In this document: one piece after another, positions 38,543-51,458 of the stretch
Numbering within the stretch: position 1 is the stretch's first letter
Layout of the letters: each line of letters starts with the position of its first letter
Source: Mactra quadrangularis
Taxonomy: Eukaryota > Mollusca > Bivalvia > Venerida > Mactridae
NCBI GenBank assembly: GCA_025267735.1
Contig: CM046299.1
Coordinates: forward strand, 23,458,232-23,522,231
DNA: 64,000 nucleotides
Direction of reading: 5' to 3'
Position numbers and translations under genes: made by a program
Notes under the pieces: model-generated
The model's database searches: none
What the model saw: only the letters and a program-made list of their open reading frames with translations
What the model was told of the DNA's origin: nothing

Positions 38543-41500
38543 ATGAAAACCCTAGTAACGATAATGTTATACATAAAGTATCATTATTCAAACGAAGTAA
38601 AAACATTGTGACAAGGATAAAGTCCTAGTCTAATACAAATGAAAGTGAACATAATGATTTGAATATAACAAATGTAATATTATTTAAAAGCTTAAAATTG
38701 AATGTTGTAGTTCCAGACAATTTATTGATACAAAATGTTTTGTATATTTATTTTATAGACTGTCTGCACGTTATGACGTCATTGGGGTTAAAGCCTTTAT
38801 TTAATGAGGCTACACATTTGGATAAATCCAATCTTCCATGTGGACCTCTTATATTTTGTTACATGAAGGCATACATTCAAGGGGTTCATTTCAATGTTTG
38901 GATAAGTCTTTTTATTGCGATGTTTACGTGTATATAATGTGTATATTGATAATTTGTTTATATTGCCAGAAGTATAACACTGTTTCTTTGCGTCTGTAAT
39001 ATACCTTCTTGACGAGTACTTTATTGTAAAAATGCACCTCTTTAAGAACGCCCACTGTCGAACATTTAAAAGAGCTTCTTTATCATTGTAAACCAAATTA
39101 AGGGTGGAATCATACCGCTTGTTACGTTTTATTGCGTTATGCAGGTGTCTTTATTAGAGATAATTCTTAATTTATATCATTCGTTTTATGACAGTAGACC
39201 ATCGGTCAATTCGTATACTTTCTTTGCATAACAAACCGATATATTCTAGAAATAACTGTGATATAAAATAAGTTCATGTTGGTGCATAATACACACGTTT
39301 ATAGACATTTTACCAGAAAATAATAAAATGTCATATGGCTATTTAATATTGCAAGCTGATACGATATAAATTATCAACAATTAACTAGTCATATAACAAA
39401 ATTGATAAACTATTTTCCTGACCTTTTCAGTTCGAGATTGTTTACAAGAATGTTTTTATTATACGGTTAGATAGAGATTGGAATGTTCACTAAAAAGTCA
39501 GTGCAACATTACATTCTACTTACATGTAGATGCGTTAGCTTGCTGTGACCCATTGTGTATTGTTTCTGCATTAATTTCATTCACAATTTTTGTGAGATTC
39601 ATTCTCAGATAGAACTAAAGCAAATTTGCCAGGAGCATAATCATTTTGAACATCACTTAACGTTTTGGTTAACTATAGCTTGCAGGATTCATATATCAAC
39701 TTAAGTAACGAAGTAACGAAAAAACTTAGCTTAATGTTTCACATGGTCCTTTTAGAACTGATAAACGATTGGCAACCGCGAGAACAAACATTAGCAAACT
39801 TACGTAGACTGGATATCATCCATGTTGCCGTATTGCTGAACTAAAATGTTGCCAAATTTTGTGTAAAAATTGTACATTCGTCAATACTTAGTACATTCTC
39901 GGCAGTCTAGACAAATACAATATGGTGTTAATTTAATTTTGGTATTTGCTTTTTTATCCAATGGTCCCCCAACATAGGGACTTCTAACTGAATTTCTTAA
40001 GTAGTTTGTTTGATTTTTTTTCTTGTGGTATGTCTTGATACACAGCGAAGTTTTTCCATTGGAAATAATAAAATTGTTTCAGTATTGTCTTTGCTTATTA
40101 TTGTCTTTGTTGTTAATTTCATAAGTTTAATTATGGTCATGTTCTTCACCTCTAAAAGAAACTCTGTCAATATGGAACGTTAAGTGTTGAATTCTATATA
40201 TTAAATGTCAGCTATCGTTGAATGTTTTTTTTTCTGTACAAACTTTGTAGTTATAATCGATCGCGTGATTGATTCTGCTGATGGAAGGCACGCATATGTC
40301 AATTATTTATACATTACATTTCAATTAGAAAATTGCTAATGCATCAGCACCTAATTATTCGAATACAGTTTGTTAATTGATTCTGAATAATTTTACCATA
40401 CTCTTTAAGTAAATGAATATATCTTTGTTTCTTTGTTCAGTATTAACAATAGTCTTGTGCGTGATGTGCTTTAAGTGACGTTTAAGAAGTATTTTTTATC
40501 TAAAATATGTTTAATTAAATATAATAATTTTCTTTGTTGACACAATAAATTCAATAATTGTAAATGATGTACAAAAAAGTAATACATATTTCTTATTGGA
40601 TAATAAATACATTTAGTTGATAGGTTACAAATTTATGCTCTCGATTCTGAAACTTAACGTTGCAAAAATGTTAGTTCATCTAATGCGATGTATTTTAATA
40701 TTGAGAGCTCTTAGGTTTAACTTTGTCTCACAAAAGTTGCAGAAATCAATTTTCAAGAAAGTTAATGAATATGACTATGTGCAGAACGGTATTGCTGATA
40801 TAAACCTATGGTAATGAGACCAATGTGCCTCTTAAAAGATTTTCATCGACTGCTATATGACTGGGAAAATTTTGTGAAAACTTGAAGATGTTTTTACAAA
40901 ACGTTTAATAAGAGACGATCACTTTATCAAGATCTCTTTCCATTGGTAGAAAACGTTTGACGACATGTATGTCTGTGTTGCAGTTCGATAAAAATACTAG
41001 TCCTGTGTATTCAATTTGTCCCCATAAATATATATATGCCACAGGTAAACTGCTTACTGTAAAACGAAACATGTATTTTTGCATTTTAGTGTACGTTTTG
41101 CGATTGGAGTTTCTTGTTGTTTCTTACATTTTAATGATTGAAGCCATTCTTTACGTTAACATCATTTATATAAGTTCTGATATAAAGGTCATTTTGGATA
41201 TTTCATCGACAACAGATGGAGGTCTATATTGACTTTCTGAAAATATACAATGACATGTACGCGTTAGTAATTATGAAAATGAAATGTTATAATATACTTT
41301 ACCATATGTTACAAAAATATAATTGTATGTACAAATCTATATCATATACTTGTACGAGATAAATAACCTAACAACATTGGCTTAATACAGTTCAGCCTCA
41401 TTATTAAACATGCCATCAAAAAGTAACGGTAGTTGCACGCAAAGAAAGACATTCATATATAATATGTACACATAATTTTTGACGATTGAACCTGGACGAT

Positions 41501-41790
41501 ACGTTTTATTACTCAATTGTTCATTTGATCGCAGAAAATAGAATTGCATTTACTTACCCTTAAGAATACATAAAGAAAATGAAGACACATATCTGGCTTT
41601 TAAGCGTCTTATTGTTATTGCAATAGAAAACAATTTTGAAAACAAATTAAATACATGATAAATTATTTTAATAAATGTTTATTAGAAAGACGATTCTAAT
41701 TAGAGTTGACCTACCTGTTTCAATTTACCATTAGGTATTAACAACCTTAATAATAATATATTATAACTGTGTGATCAAATTCAGTGAAAC

Positions 41791-43096
41791 TAAAACATTA
41801 CTGAAGGGAGTCACTTTATATCCATTAGTGTCATGAGAAACTTTTTTAATTACTTTGTCATAAATGATATGATTTTAGTTTATTGATTTCTTGATAAACA
41901 TTACACACAGTACAAAAATGAAATTCTTGTGAAGGGTCAAGGGTTCAATATCCTTGCTGATATTTCAAAATGTTTACTGAAAACATCAATATCTAACCGA
42001 TATTCTAGAGTTCCAAATATTTCCGAGTTGATTCATTTCAAAACAAATTACAATATATGTATAGTCTAAGTGAACTTCGTGGCAAACTTCAGTTTGACCA
42101 ACTAGATTATTGTTTCAGATCTCATTAACAAACTTTGCATTGTTTAGTTGCCAATGGCAAATATTAAAGTTGGTCACCTGAAAAAAATATATAAAGTTTT
42201 ACGTTACAAGGACATCATCGTTATAAGGCTGATTTCCAATTAATCTTACTATATGATACGTAACCACGTGATCTGGTTCCTCATCTCTAAGGCATAATAA
42301 AGATAGCAGTATCAATAAGTTACCATAGTTAACTATGATATATCTCTGTAGGGATCAAAGGAACTTTTAATACCGACTTATATGATACAATCACGTGTAG
42401 CAATCTTACTAATTAACAGTGTATTACAATAGTGTGACGTATTGTCTCTAATTGAAAATACCATCGGCTAATGTCTGTAATGAAATAAATAATACGTAAA
42501 GAAATATAGAATATCAATTGCATGTCTTGTATGTAGTAATTGATATATCTTACAAAGAATACACTATTAGTTTGAAGTATAGAAGTTATGGAATGTGTTT
42601 TAAATATAACGAGACAAATCAAATCATAGTTTCCAGACAAACAAACAAGCACATTATCAGACAATGTTTATACAAAAGATGAGACATCTAGCCTTTGTGT
42701 GATTTGATATATTGTTTGTTTAATACATTATTTAGACTTAATATTTCATTTTACCATTTATCACACGACAAAGAAGACTTGATGACGTCATTTGCCCTTA
42801 TCCAGTGTCTAAGTATGAAATACGATTCCAATTATCAAACTAGTATAAAATATAAACCTTTGATTTATTGTTTTATACGAAACAAACACTTAAATTACAG
42901 AGAAAAGACATTATTTACTCGAAATTTATTATTTTTTTAAGTAATATCAATACGTCATCAAGTCATGTGACTTTTTATTTGTTGTTAATGACTTGTTTTA
43001 AAAGATTTCATTTATTTTGTTAACATTTTGTTGTTACGTTCTGTCGTAGAAAAAGATTTTACAATTCATTTGGATACTTATGGTCTTCATATAATC
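41791..43096. other. AT-rich spacer between the U and T arrays
   Basis: No exon, RNA gene or repeat is recognised. Two overlapping short frames near 42,413-42,940 show no domain. Confidence 0.5.
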
Positions 43097-43336
43097 TGGT
43101 GCCCGAGGGGTACGGGTTCGAATCCCATCCGGGGAGGTTATACCCTTCCATAAAAATTTGACAGTAATGTCGATATTTCTCCATTGATTAGATAATATGG
43201 AGAACTTTCAGGTCTTGTGGAAGGGTATGTGAGTACTGGTATTAGACAATGGTCCACAAAAGCTAGGTTAGGTGCGCTGGACGCCGTAAAATGACCTAAA
43301 TTGTGGTGACACGGCGTTAACTCTAATAAATAAAAC
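43097..43336 (+). mobile_element. SINE family A, 5'-truncated
   Basis: The copy begins at GTGCCCGAGGGGTACGGG, after the A box, retains the B box GGTTCGAATCC, the body and the GGCGTTAACTCTAATAAAT tail. Confidence 0.88.
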
Positions 43337-43499
43337 AATTAAGTCAGCCAATAAATGTAATTTTGACTTAACTATGGTTTGCTATGAAATTGAATTGTGC
43401 GAGCTTATTTAGAAATATGAAATTGTTTGATATTGAAAAAACTTAATGCCTTGATTTGGTTTACTTATCTAAGCTTGGATTACAAAGTGCTCTATTGCT

Positions 43500-46400
43500 A
43501 GTGCTGCTAGTACATAGTACATGTAATTAATTAAAAAACAAATCCGGTTAAACTTTCTGTGAACAATCCAGAATGTATGTTATTGATACCTCGTAAAATT
43601 TCTTGATTAGAATTTATCTTGCAGTTATCACCCTAATGTTGGTTTGATAAGATTTTTCAATTACAATGTTAGATTTTTATTGTAGCTGAAAATAAACTAT
43701 TAGAAGCATCTAAATAGAACAAAATTCCTACTTACTAACAGATATTGCTTCATAGTATGACAATGTTGGTAAAAGCTCTCTTAAATATCGATTGATAAAT
43801 AAATACCGTTTTATCGATACAAAACTCGTCATTGAATATTCCTTGCTACTAAAATTGCCCAATGTGAGCAGAGCTAAACTGCTTACGTTACTCCATGTAT
43901 AATTTCCATGCTTGAAATATTTAATTTGTAGTAGTCCTAATACTTTGATACCAAATTAATAGTTCAATTGTCAATAAACTTGATTTTTATAATAATAAAA
44001 TGTTTTTTTAACAGAGGTCTTATAATGTCAACATTTAAATCATATATCAGTCTTGCACTCAAGTAAAAAAGTTACGGTTTCGATTTCATAGCATGTGAGT
44101 AATGTACCTTAATTAGATTAAGTGTTATCAGGACGTTTATTCTCATAACCGATAAATTCCTAATTATATCATAATTAGTTCATATATATTCAAGTACGTG
44201 ACATGAATGCCAAATTTATTTCTGTTGCTAGCCTGACACTTACATATTCACCCACTCGTATTCATTTTTCGAATGAATTAAAAAGCCATAGAATCTAAGT
44301 CCTTGAAATAATTGTTTAAAGCTTGAAAACTATGAATTGAGAATGTATTGAATGTCGCCGCTTTGTATTTGATGCTTCAAGCTTATAAAATGCAGATATT
44401 TTCATCACTATATTATAAAATTATATACTATTTTCATTGTTTAATGGCATTTGTATAAGTGTCCATCAGACAATGTTGTAATTACTGTGTTTGTAATGGA
44501 TAAATGATTAAACTATGCCATGAATAAAAGATAAAACATATAAAAAAATCGCGAATAAATATTGAATTCCAAATGATAGGTTTATCAATAAAGTAATAAA
44601 TTTAGTACCATTAACTGACACTGTACTTAACTCTAATTCAAATAATAATGTCAGCAACATTTGTTTCATTTGGCCAGATTACATATAAAATTATGTAAAC
44701 GTAGTTTATGGAACTACAACATTGTCTATTAAGATTCATTCGCTACAAATATACACATTTCCTCACACATTTAATACTCTATGATCTTTAGTTTCGCTGA
44801 ATGTATAAGAAAGCGTGTTTGACAGAAATGTTCTCAGGATGATAGTAACACACAACAATTTACAGTAGTCATACATCTTAATCTTTAATCGAGAATACGA
44901 TTTGTCTGTTTTCAGAATTAGATTTCAAATAGGGAAATAATAAATGTTATACATGTGGTATTTCAGACGATACCAAATACAAGTTAACATAAATTTTAAT
45001 CACTCCTTCTAGACAAATTGTTCGATCTAAATACAATGTAAATCAATATAGTTATAACCTCTTTTGTTGTTCTAAACATTTGTGGTATGTGATTTGTTTA
45101 GTAATTTACAATTTGCATCACTCTGTTTAAAATAATATCGTACCGACCAACTTTGATCGGTCAAAGCCGTATCACTAAATGATGTGTAGATATAAAAACA
45201 ACAGAACATAAATTGTGAACACACTAGTCAAATGCTATAGATCATATTGTTTCATATTCTAATTATAAATTTGTGTTTGTGACATGCTAATATGATTACT
45301 CTCTGAATTGAAATAGCGTGATATCTGTATGTTTGCAGCCATGGTTTTAATTTTACATAAAAGATTTCCAGTAATCTCCTGACAAACAGTTAGTTTGAAG
45401 TTTAAATAAAATTATTGCAATCAATAAAACTGACGCGAAACAACAACGTCATTAGACAACTTTGAGCTGAAATTATTCATGCAAATTAAAAAACTTTTTT
45501 CTTGATTGTCTCAGTCGACCAATTATTTTCTGACGACAAAAGAGAAACAAAAGTGATATGGAAGGGAAAGTGCAAAACCATTTAGGGATATTGAATCGAG
45601 AGAAGATTGTTCAACTGCATTCACTTTTTCTAAACTGACGTGTGTTTGTGTAATTCAAAATCTTATCAAACTCTAATCCCGCTCTAGTTGGTTGTCACAT
45701 TACAAAGAAAACATACGATAAAAAATTTATCATCCGAAATCATAATATACTTACCTGATTTTCCTAATTTAATTAGAATATGTGCAGCGCGGCGAAAATT
45801 GTTGTGCACACAGCATCAATATAATTGTATTTTAACTCATAATTTTCTATAACAAGTTCATGAAATAAATTCAAGTTTTTGGTCTTTTGATCGATGATAA
45901 TATGATATTCTGTCGTTTTATCAGGCGTACTTGATGTATTAAGCAAATACTGTTGTCTGGGAGAACCATAAACACACAGTAGAGTGTTGTCATAAATGTG
46001 TAGGAGACTGGGGCAGTACTGTCTGGACTAGAAAGTTAATTATACGACAGATTAGTTATCCTGAAGCAACATTTTCGTGAGAGTGGCATTGGCATTCTGT
46101 GCTTTATATCAGAGAAAAGTCTCATGTAGTAAAGAAGAATGAATGTTCACTGTGAAATACTTTTATCCAATTTGAAAGAAAAAAACTTGTATCATAAAAT
46201 GATGATTCTACGACTATATAAACTTCTCTAAACATTCAGCTCTGTAAATCCCACCCCAAACTTTAAGGTATTCTATAATTCATTCGTATCTTTATAAAGA
46301 TTGCAACTTTCGTAAAGATACAGCTAATTATGTTTTTAATTATTAAACTGTTTTTGTCTCGTATTTACATACAAACAACAAAGCAATTTTTATTTAGAAA

Positions 46401-47820
46401 AAAGAGTTGATTTTATTACCTTACGTGATGATATTCTTAAGTTCAGAAGGACTTTGTATCAGTTTCAAAATTGCCACCTTCATTTAGTAAAATCATCAAT
46501 TTCATACGATTCAACATCAATAGTTTCGTTTTATTGTTTCAATGTGCATTAACAAATGTAGTTTAATATCTAACTATTCTTAATGTCTAAATGCACTTAC
46601 GATTGCACTTAGCAGAATGATATACAAACCTAAATTATTGAATATCTTCAGGGAATTTTCAATTTACATTGTAATTATTATCAATCAAAATTGATGAAGT
46701 ATGTAAATGAACGGAATGTCAATTTAATAATGCAATTTAATCAACTTGCTGTCAGATCGGGTTAAATAAGTTCGTGATAATCAAATTACTTATTTAGATA
46801 TAGTTTATACTTATTTTATACTTTACACAATTTAAGGTTTCGAATATAGTTATGCGATTCATAAATTATAAACATTGTTTAATTGTACAACAATTGGCTA
46901 GGTTTGCATTGTTTAGTAAATATTACATTATTGAATTTTACGTGAACAATATTGTCCTCTTTTTCTATCTATATTTCAACCCGGGTCGATAGCGCAGTTG
47001 GTAGCGCGCCGGGATTTGGATACTCGTGCCCGAGGGGGTGCGGGTTCAAATCCCACCCGGGGAGGTTATACCCTTCCATGAAAATTTGACAGTAATGTCG
47101 ATTTTCCTCCATTGATTAGATAATATGGAGAAGTTTCCGGCCTTGTGGAAGGGTAGGTGAGTACTGGTTATAGACAATGGTCCAGGAAAGCTAGGTTAGG
47201 TGCGCTGGACGCCGTGAAATGACCAAAATTGTGTTGATACGGCGTTAACTCCAATAAATAAATAAATAAACTATCTATATTTCTCACCCATTCTCTCACT
47301 ATCATCTCTCTCCTCTCTTTCCACCTCTCTATATATTAATCCTACCCTTCTACTTTCTATTTCTCTATTCAGTTCCCCCTCTCCACTATTTATGGTACCG
47401 TTTTTAATCATTTTTATTTTGTTATACATAGCAAACGACCCAAGATGAGAAGTGATATCACATATTGTCTCATACTATTGTAAGGTTAATAACGCCACCC
47501 AGTTCATAATTGTTTTTTGTATTCTGGACAATATTACACAGACATTAATAACATCTCTAAGGCACAAAATGGAGTTTAAAAGATATTACAAGACAATAAT
47601 TTATTTATGTATATGCCAGACGGAACAAATGACACATAGAGCTAATAGTTGTTTTTTTAGGAAAAGAACCTGTGCCAACGTTATGGTGGGAACTTGGTCG
47701 AATTATTTCTTGCTTGTACTAGTTAGTGTCAAATATATAAATGAATTCATATTCATAATAATTGCGCTGTTTGAAACCCCTGTCATTAAATGTGTTCTAC
47801 TATTATAAGGAACCACATAG
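43500..47820 (+). repeat. T0, diverged member of the T array
   Basis: T0 aligns to T1 over much of its length. Shared landmarks are ACTTTCTGTGAACAATC (43,552 and 50,489), TTTGTCTG-TTCAGAATTAGAT (44,900 and 51,486), TTTTAATTTTACATAAAAGA (45,345 and 52,720), GCAAAACCATTTAG (45,571 and 52,925) and AGATATTACAAGACAAT (47,580 and 54,559). It lacks the roughly 0.85-kb segment present in T1-T3 (51,620-52,490), and no counterpart of the T1-T3 exon-like frame was found. A SINE interrupts it at 46,980. Confidence 0.7.
46980..47270 (+). mobile_element. SINE family A, full length with perfect target duplications
   Basis: The head CCCGGGTCGATAGCGCAGTTGG, B box GGTTCAAATCC, body and (AAAT)n tail are complete. 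The 13-base direct repeat CTATCTATATTTC flanks it at 46,965-46,977 and 47,271-47,283. This copy defines the ends of the family. Confidence 0.95.
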
Positions 47821-47929
47821 CACGCTACTGACGATGCTGAGTTCCTTAGTGTTCGTGTGGAAGTTTTAGTGGACAGCAGTTCCATCAAATACCCAGGAGC
47901 GTTTCCAACTGAGCAGTTATACACATGTC

Positions 47930-48060
47930 AATATCTTAAATTCAATTCTTTGTTTTACAGGCAGCCAATGTAAATCAAACAATGCCTGTTTAGAGATGTC
48001 ACGTCTGTTACGACCAAGTACTAACTTGGCACACATAATCTGGACGCGTTGTAATTTAAA
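47930..48060. mobile_element. Degenerate retroelement-like fragment
   Basis: GGCAGCCAATGTAAATCAAA followed by ATGTCACGTCTGTTACGACC and a CTGGACGCGTTGTAA end recalls a stretch common near the 3' part of non-LTR retrotransposons in animals. The match is from memory and no frame survives. Confidence 0.25.
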
Positions 48061-50459
48061 TTGTTAATAACCTATGGTATGACAGCTAGCATACTATTAA
48101 AACCTGATATTTATTAAGTTTAGTGTAGAAAAATGATTTCAGATGGCCCAGAAGCAGTGGATTTCATTGAAGAGGATCATATTTATTACGCATGTGGACG
48201 AATTATTAGCATGTGTTGAAACATATACAAAAATGCAGATCTTGCCAGAATGCCTGATTCAAGCAGTATCATTTTAATGTGTCTTGTCCTTGGCTTTTAG
48301 TGTAAAATTGGTATATTGTTGTAAATATCTGTCAAGTTGAAGAAGTTCTGTTTCAGCACTATAGAGTGAGATATGTCTAAACTTAATGTGTTGTTGTTTG
48401 GTTGATTTAGGCTCGTGGGCCCATTTGTTGTTTTGTTTTATACAATGTTCAGGTTGTAACAAATATATGATACATGCACAAGCATCGATAATTATTGAAA
48501 CTGAATTGACCAAGGGTCTAACGTTGTTAACAAGATTTCTTCATTAACTTATTTAAGTCTTAATGTTTTTACAAATTGTCGATGTGACCTAATGTAACCG
48601 AAACTAGTCGTAAAAATCGTCTTTTTGTTAAGGTATTGATGATGTTTATTTTTAAAACAGACATAGTATTCTACAAAATACTTAACAGCACTTACAAAAG
48701 AACTTGAGAAAAACTGCATTTTTCCTTTTAACTTGAAAGAAAATTATCTCACTCGTTACTTTAAGTGAAGATTTCCACTGAGCATTTCAGCAGTTGACTT
48801 CAATAACTCGATAAACAAATCAATTATAACAACTTGCGTCAATGCATTATAGAGATCTATTTCAATGCTTGTGTTAGCATATCAAGAGTTTCCTGCTATA
48901 TTGTAAATAATTTGTATCATATCAAACACAATCGACTTTACCTTACACCTGTCTTGATAATAGATAGAAATTTACGATGTACAAATATTGTTTTCATTGA
49001 AATCACCAATATTGATAACAATGGTGATTAAAAACTGATATCGTTTACGGCGTTTAGAAGCTTAATGGAGCCTTTTGATACTCTTCCAACAATTTTCCAG
49101 TCGAATCAGGACTGTTAATAAACTTATTCACTGTCCTCGTGTTATATGTTGACCCACATATTGAACCTGTACTAGATACACACTAACTTGTGTGGATGAT
49201 AACCGGTGTATTCGGTAAGGCGAGGAACTATTTCCGAAAGTTTATCATGACCAAACTCCACTAAGGTATGTTGAATCAGTTTAGATACGGAACCCGCGAG
49301 CGATGAATTGAATGTCGTGCATGCTACATAATAAGGAAACTGACCGAGAATCTGATTATATATACAAAAAGTGTCTACAATTTGTTACTAATGACAGTAA
49401 GTTTCATGTTTTACAAGAACATGTGTTACAATTTATTGCATTCATTAACTAGGCTTTTCTCCATGGGTAATTATTTATTTTATTAAACCAAAGTTACAGT
49501 TGCTAGTACATTGCTCATATAAATTGTACTTTGTTCTTTTGGGATGATAAGCTAAATTAATTTCCAGAACACCAAAACTTGGTAGGAATCTGCAGTGTCG
49601 GTCAAATACAGGCATAATTATTTACATATGTGCTGATATCATATGATTTACGTAAAAAGTATTGTACTTCAAAGTCAATTGGTGCCCTTGAAGCATGCCA
49701 TATTAGCGATGAATACGGAACATGTTTGTTAACACAGTATACATGTTAAATCATACATTAAGTAACTAATAAACAGAGTTTCCATTAGATAACGTCAGGC
49801 TCTGTTGAAAGACTACACAGCGATTATTTTCATCGAGGTTAAAAATAAAAAAAGGAAGCCCAAGTTTTGATTCCAGTGTCCGCTAGTTCGATTCCGTCAG
49901 TGCATCTAGAGTAATATTAGTGCATTCTATAATCTGTATATGTATTCTGAAATTGTTTGCTAGAATAAAAGGAAACTTAATAGGAAAATAAGTTATTTAT
50001 TTCTGTATTCACAGGTGATGTGAAGTACCAACGGGAACTATGCCTGGTCCAAAAGATTATTATACATTATGATACTTTTTAGCACTGCATATACCCATAC
50101 TAACTTTTTAGATGCCGGTACTTTAAGGTACCATTCTGTAATTTAAACATTAACATAGTCCTAAAATCACTAAAACTTCACATTTAGTCATTCTTAGTCT
50201 GGACAATACCAGTTTATAAAAAAGTACCCAATGATGATAAATGATGTTTTCAAGTGCCATGAGTTGGTGTAATGCTCAGCTTAAACAATGCATGATATAA
50301 ATTGAATTCTCAAATATGATCAATGCACAGCTCTACAATTAAATATTGTTACAATAACCGGCCATTAATCATAAGCGCAACATCAATGACAGTTTTATCT
50401 CAATTTTATTTCTCTAGAGCGATTAATAACGCAGTAGTTCTGTCATTTTGGAGAGTATT
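48061..50459. other. AT-rich DNA, no gene seen
   Basis: No supported exon, RNA gene or transposon. Short frames at 48,274-48,513 and 48,834-49,031 have no domains. Confidence 0.5.
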
Positions 50460-51458
50460 GTACTTTGCAATCAAAACAAATCCGTCTGACTTTCTGTGAA
50501 CAATCATAATTGCTTTTTATTGGTGACTCATTTTCTGGCTTGATTAATTTCATCATGCATTTATCACAGTGTTCTAAAAGCATGCTCAAGTTAACCATTA
50601 TCCTGGGCATCAAAATTTATATGGAAATGCGTGCGACATTTGACTCACATAAATTGCTGTAACATTATGTACCTGTTTTTCACTACAATATTGACAGACA
50701 TCCATTTTTATTGCAAAACGAGGCACTGTATTAGTGTATCAAAAACTACATTATCTTTGTCTACATTTTGTATGATATTTCAATTGTCAATGAACAAAAT
50801 ATTCAGCATATCAATTGCGCTTACATATTTTTTGCCCAAAAGAGGTCGCATGATGTCTACATTTTTGTCCCAAATGCCAATCCTACATTCATATAAGAGA
50901 GTTACCGGTATCACTCTATTTGTGAGGATGGTTTCTCAATTAGATTATATGTAATCAGATCTTATGGTACATTGACATTAAATGAATTCCTAATTAGACC
51001 TAATTAACTTTGTATCTATAACATACACTAGTATGTGACATGAATATCTAATGAATTTCCATTGCTAGCAAGACCTTTCGAAGTCGCCTACTAGTATTGT
51101 ATAAGAAGAGAAATGTAGGGTTACAAAAGCTATATTTAAGACATTATTTTCATCCAATTGTTGCGGTTTAATTGAAAATAAAAGGAATGCCTATGTAACT
51201 TATTTATTAAAATATCAATATAGCAATGTGAAAGTAAAAAAACCAGTTTTAATGTACACGTATATATACATGTAATTATAAGTATAAACTTATGTTAGAA
51301 GTGTTTTCTTTTCGTCCTATAACCTTTGAATCGGTACTTGGTATTAACATAAATTCGTTTTAACAAGATTAATTTCTTGCAACTACTTTGACCGAATGAA
51401 GAAAGATGTTTTCATAGAAAACATCCAAAATGAGAGATACACTGAATACAAAGTCACA

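Larger units (their letters stand above)
33745..41790 (+). repeat. Tandem unit U3
   Basis: The unit aligns to U2 from 27,425 to 33,745 and is longer because of its own insertions: 34,612-35,950, a local tandem duplication near 36,040-36,640 with a LINE end inside it, and about 95 bases at 38,790-38,885. It ends with TATAACTGTGTGATCAAATT, the same boundary text as U2. The shared SINE shows U2 and U3 separated after U1 had split off. Confidence 0.85.
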
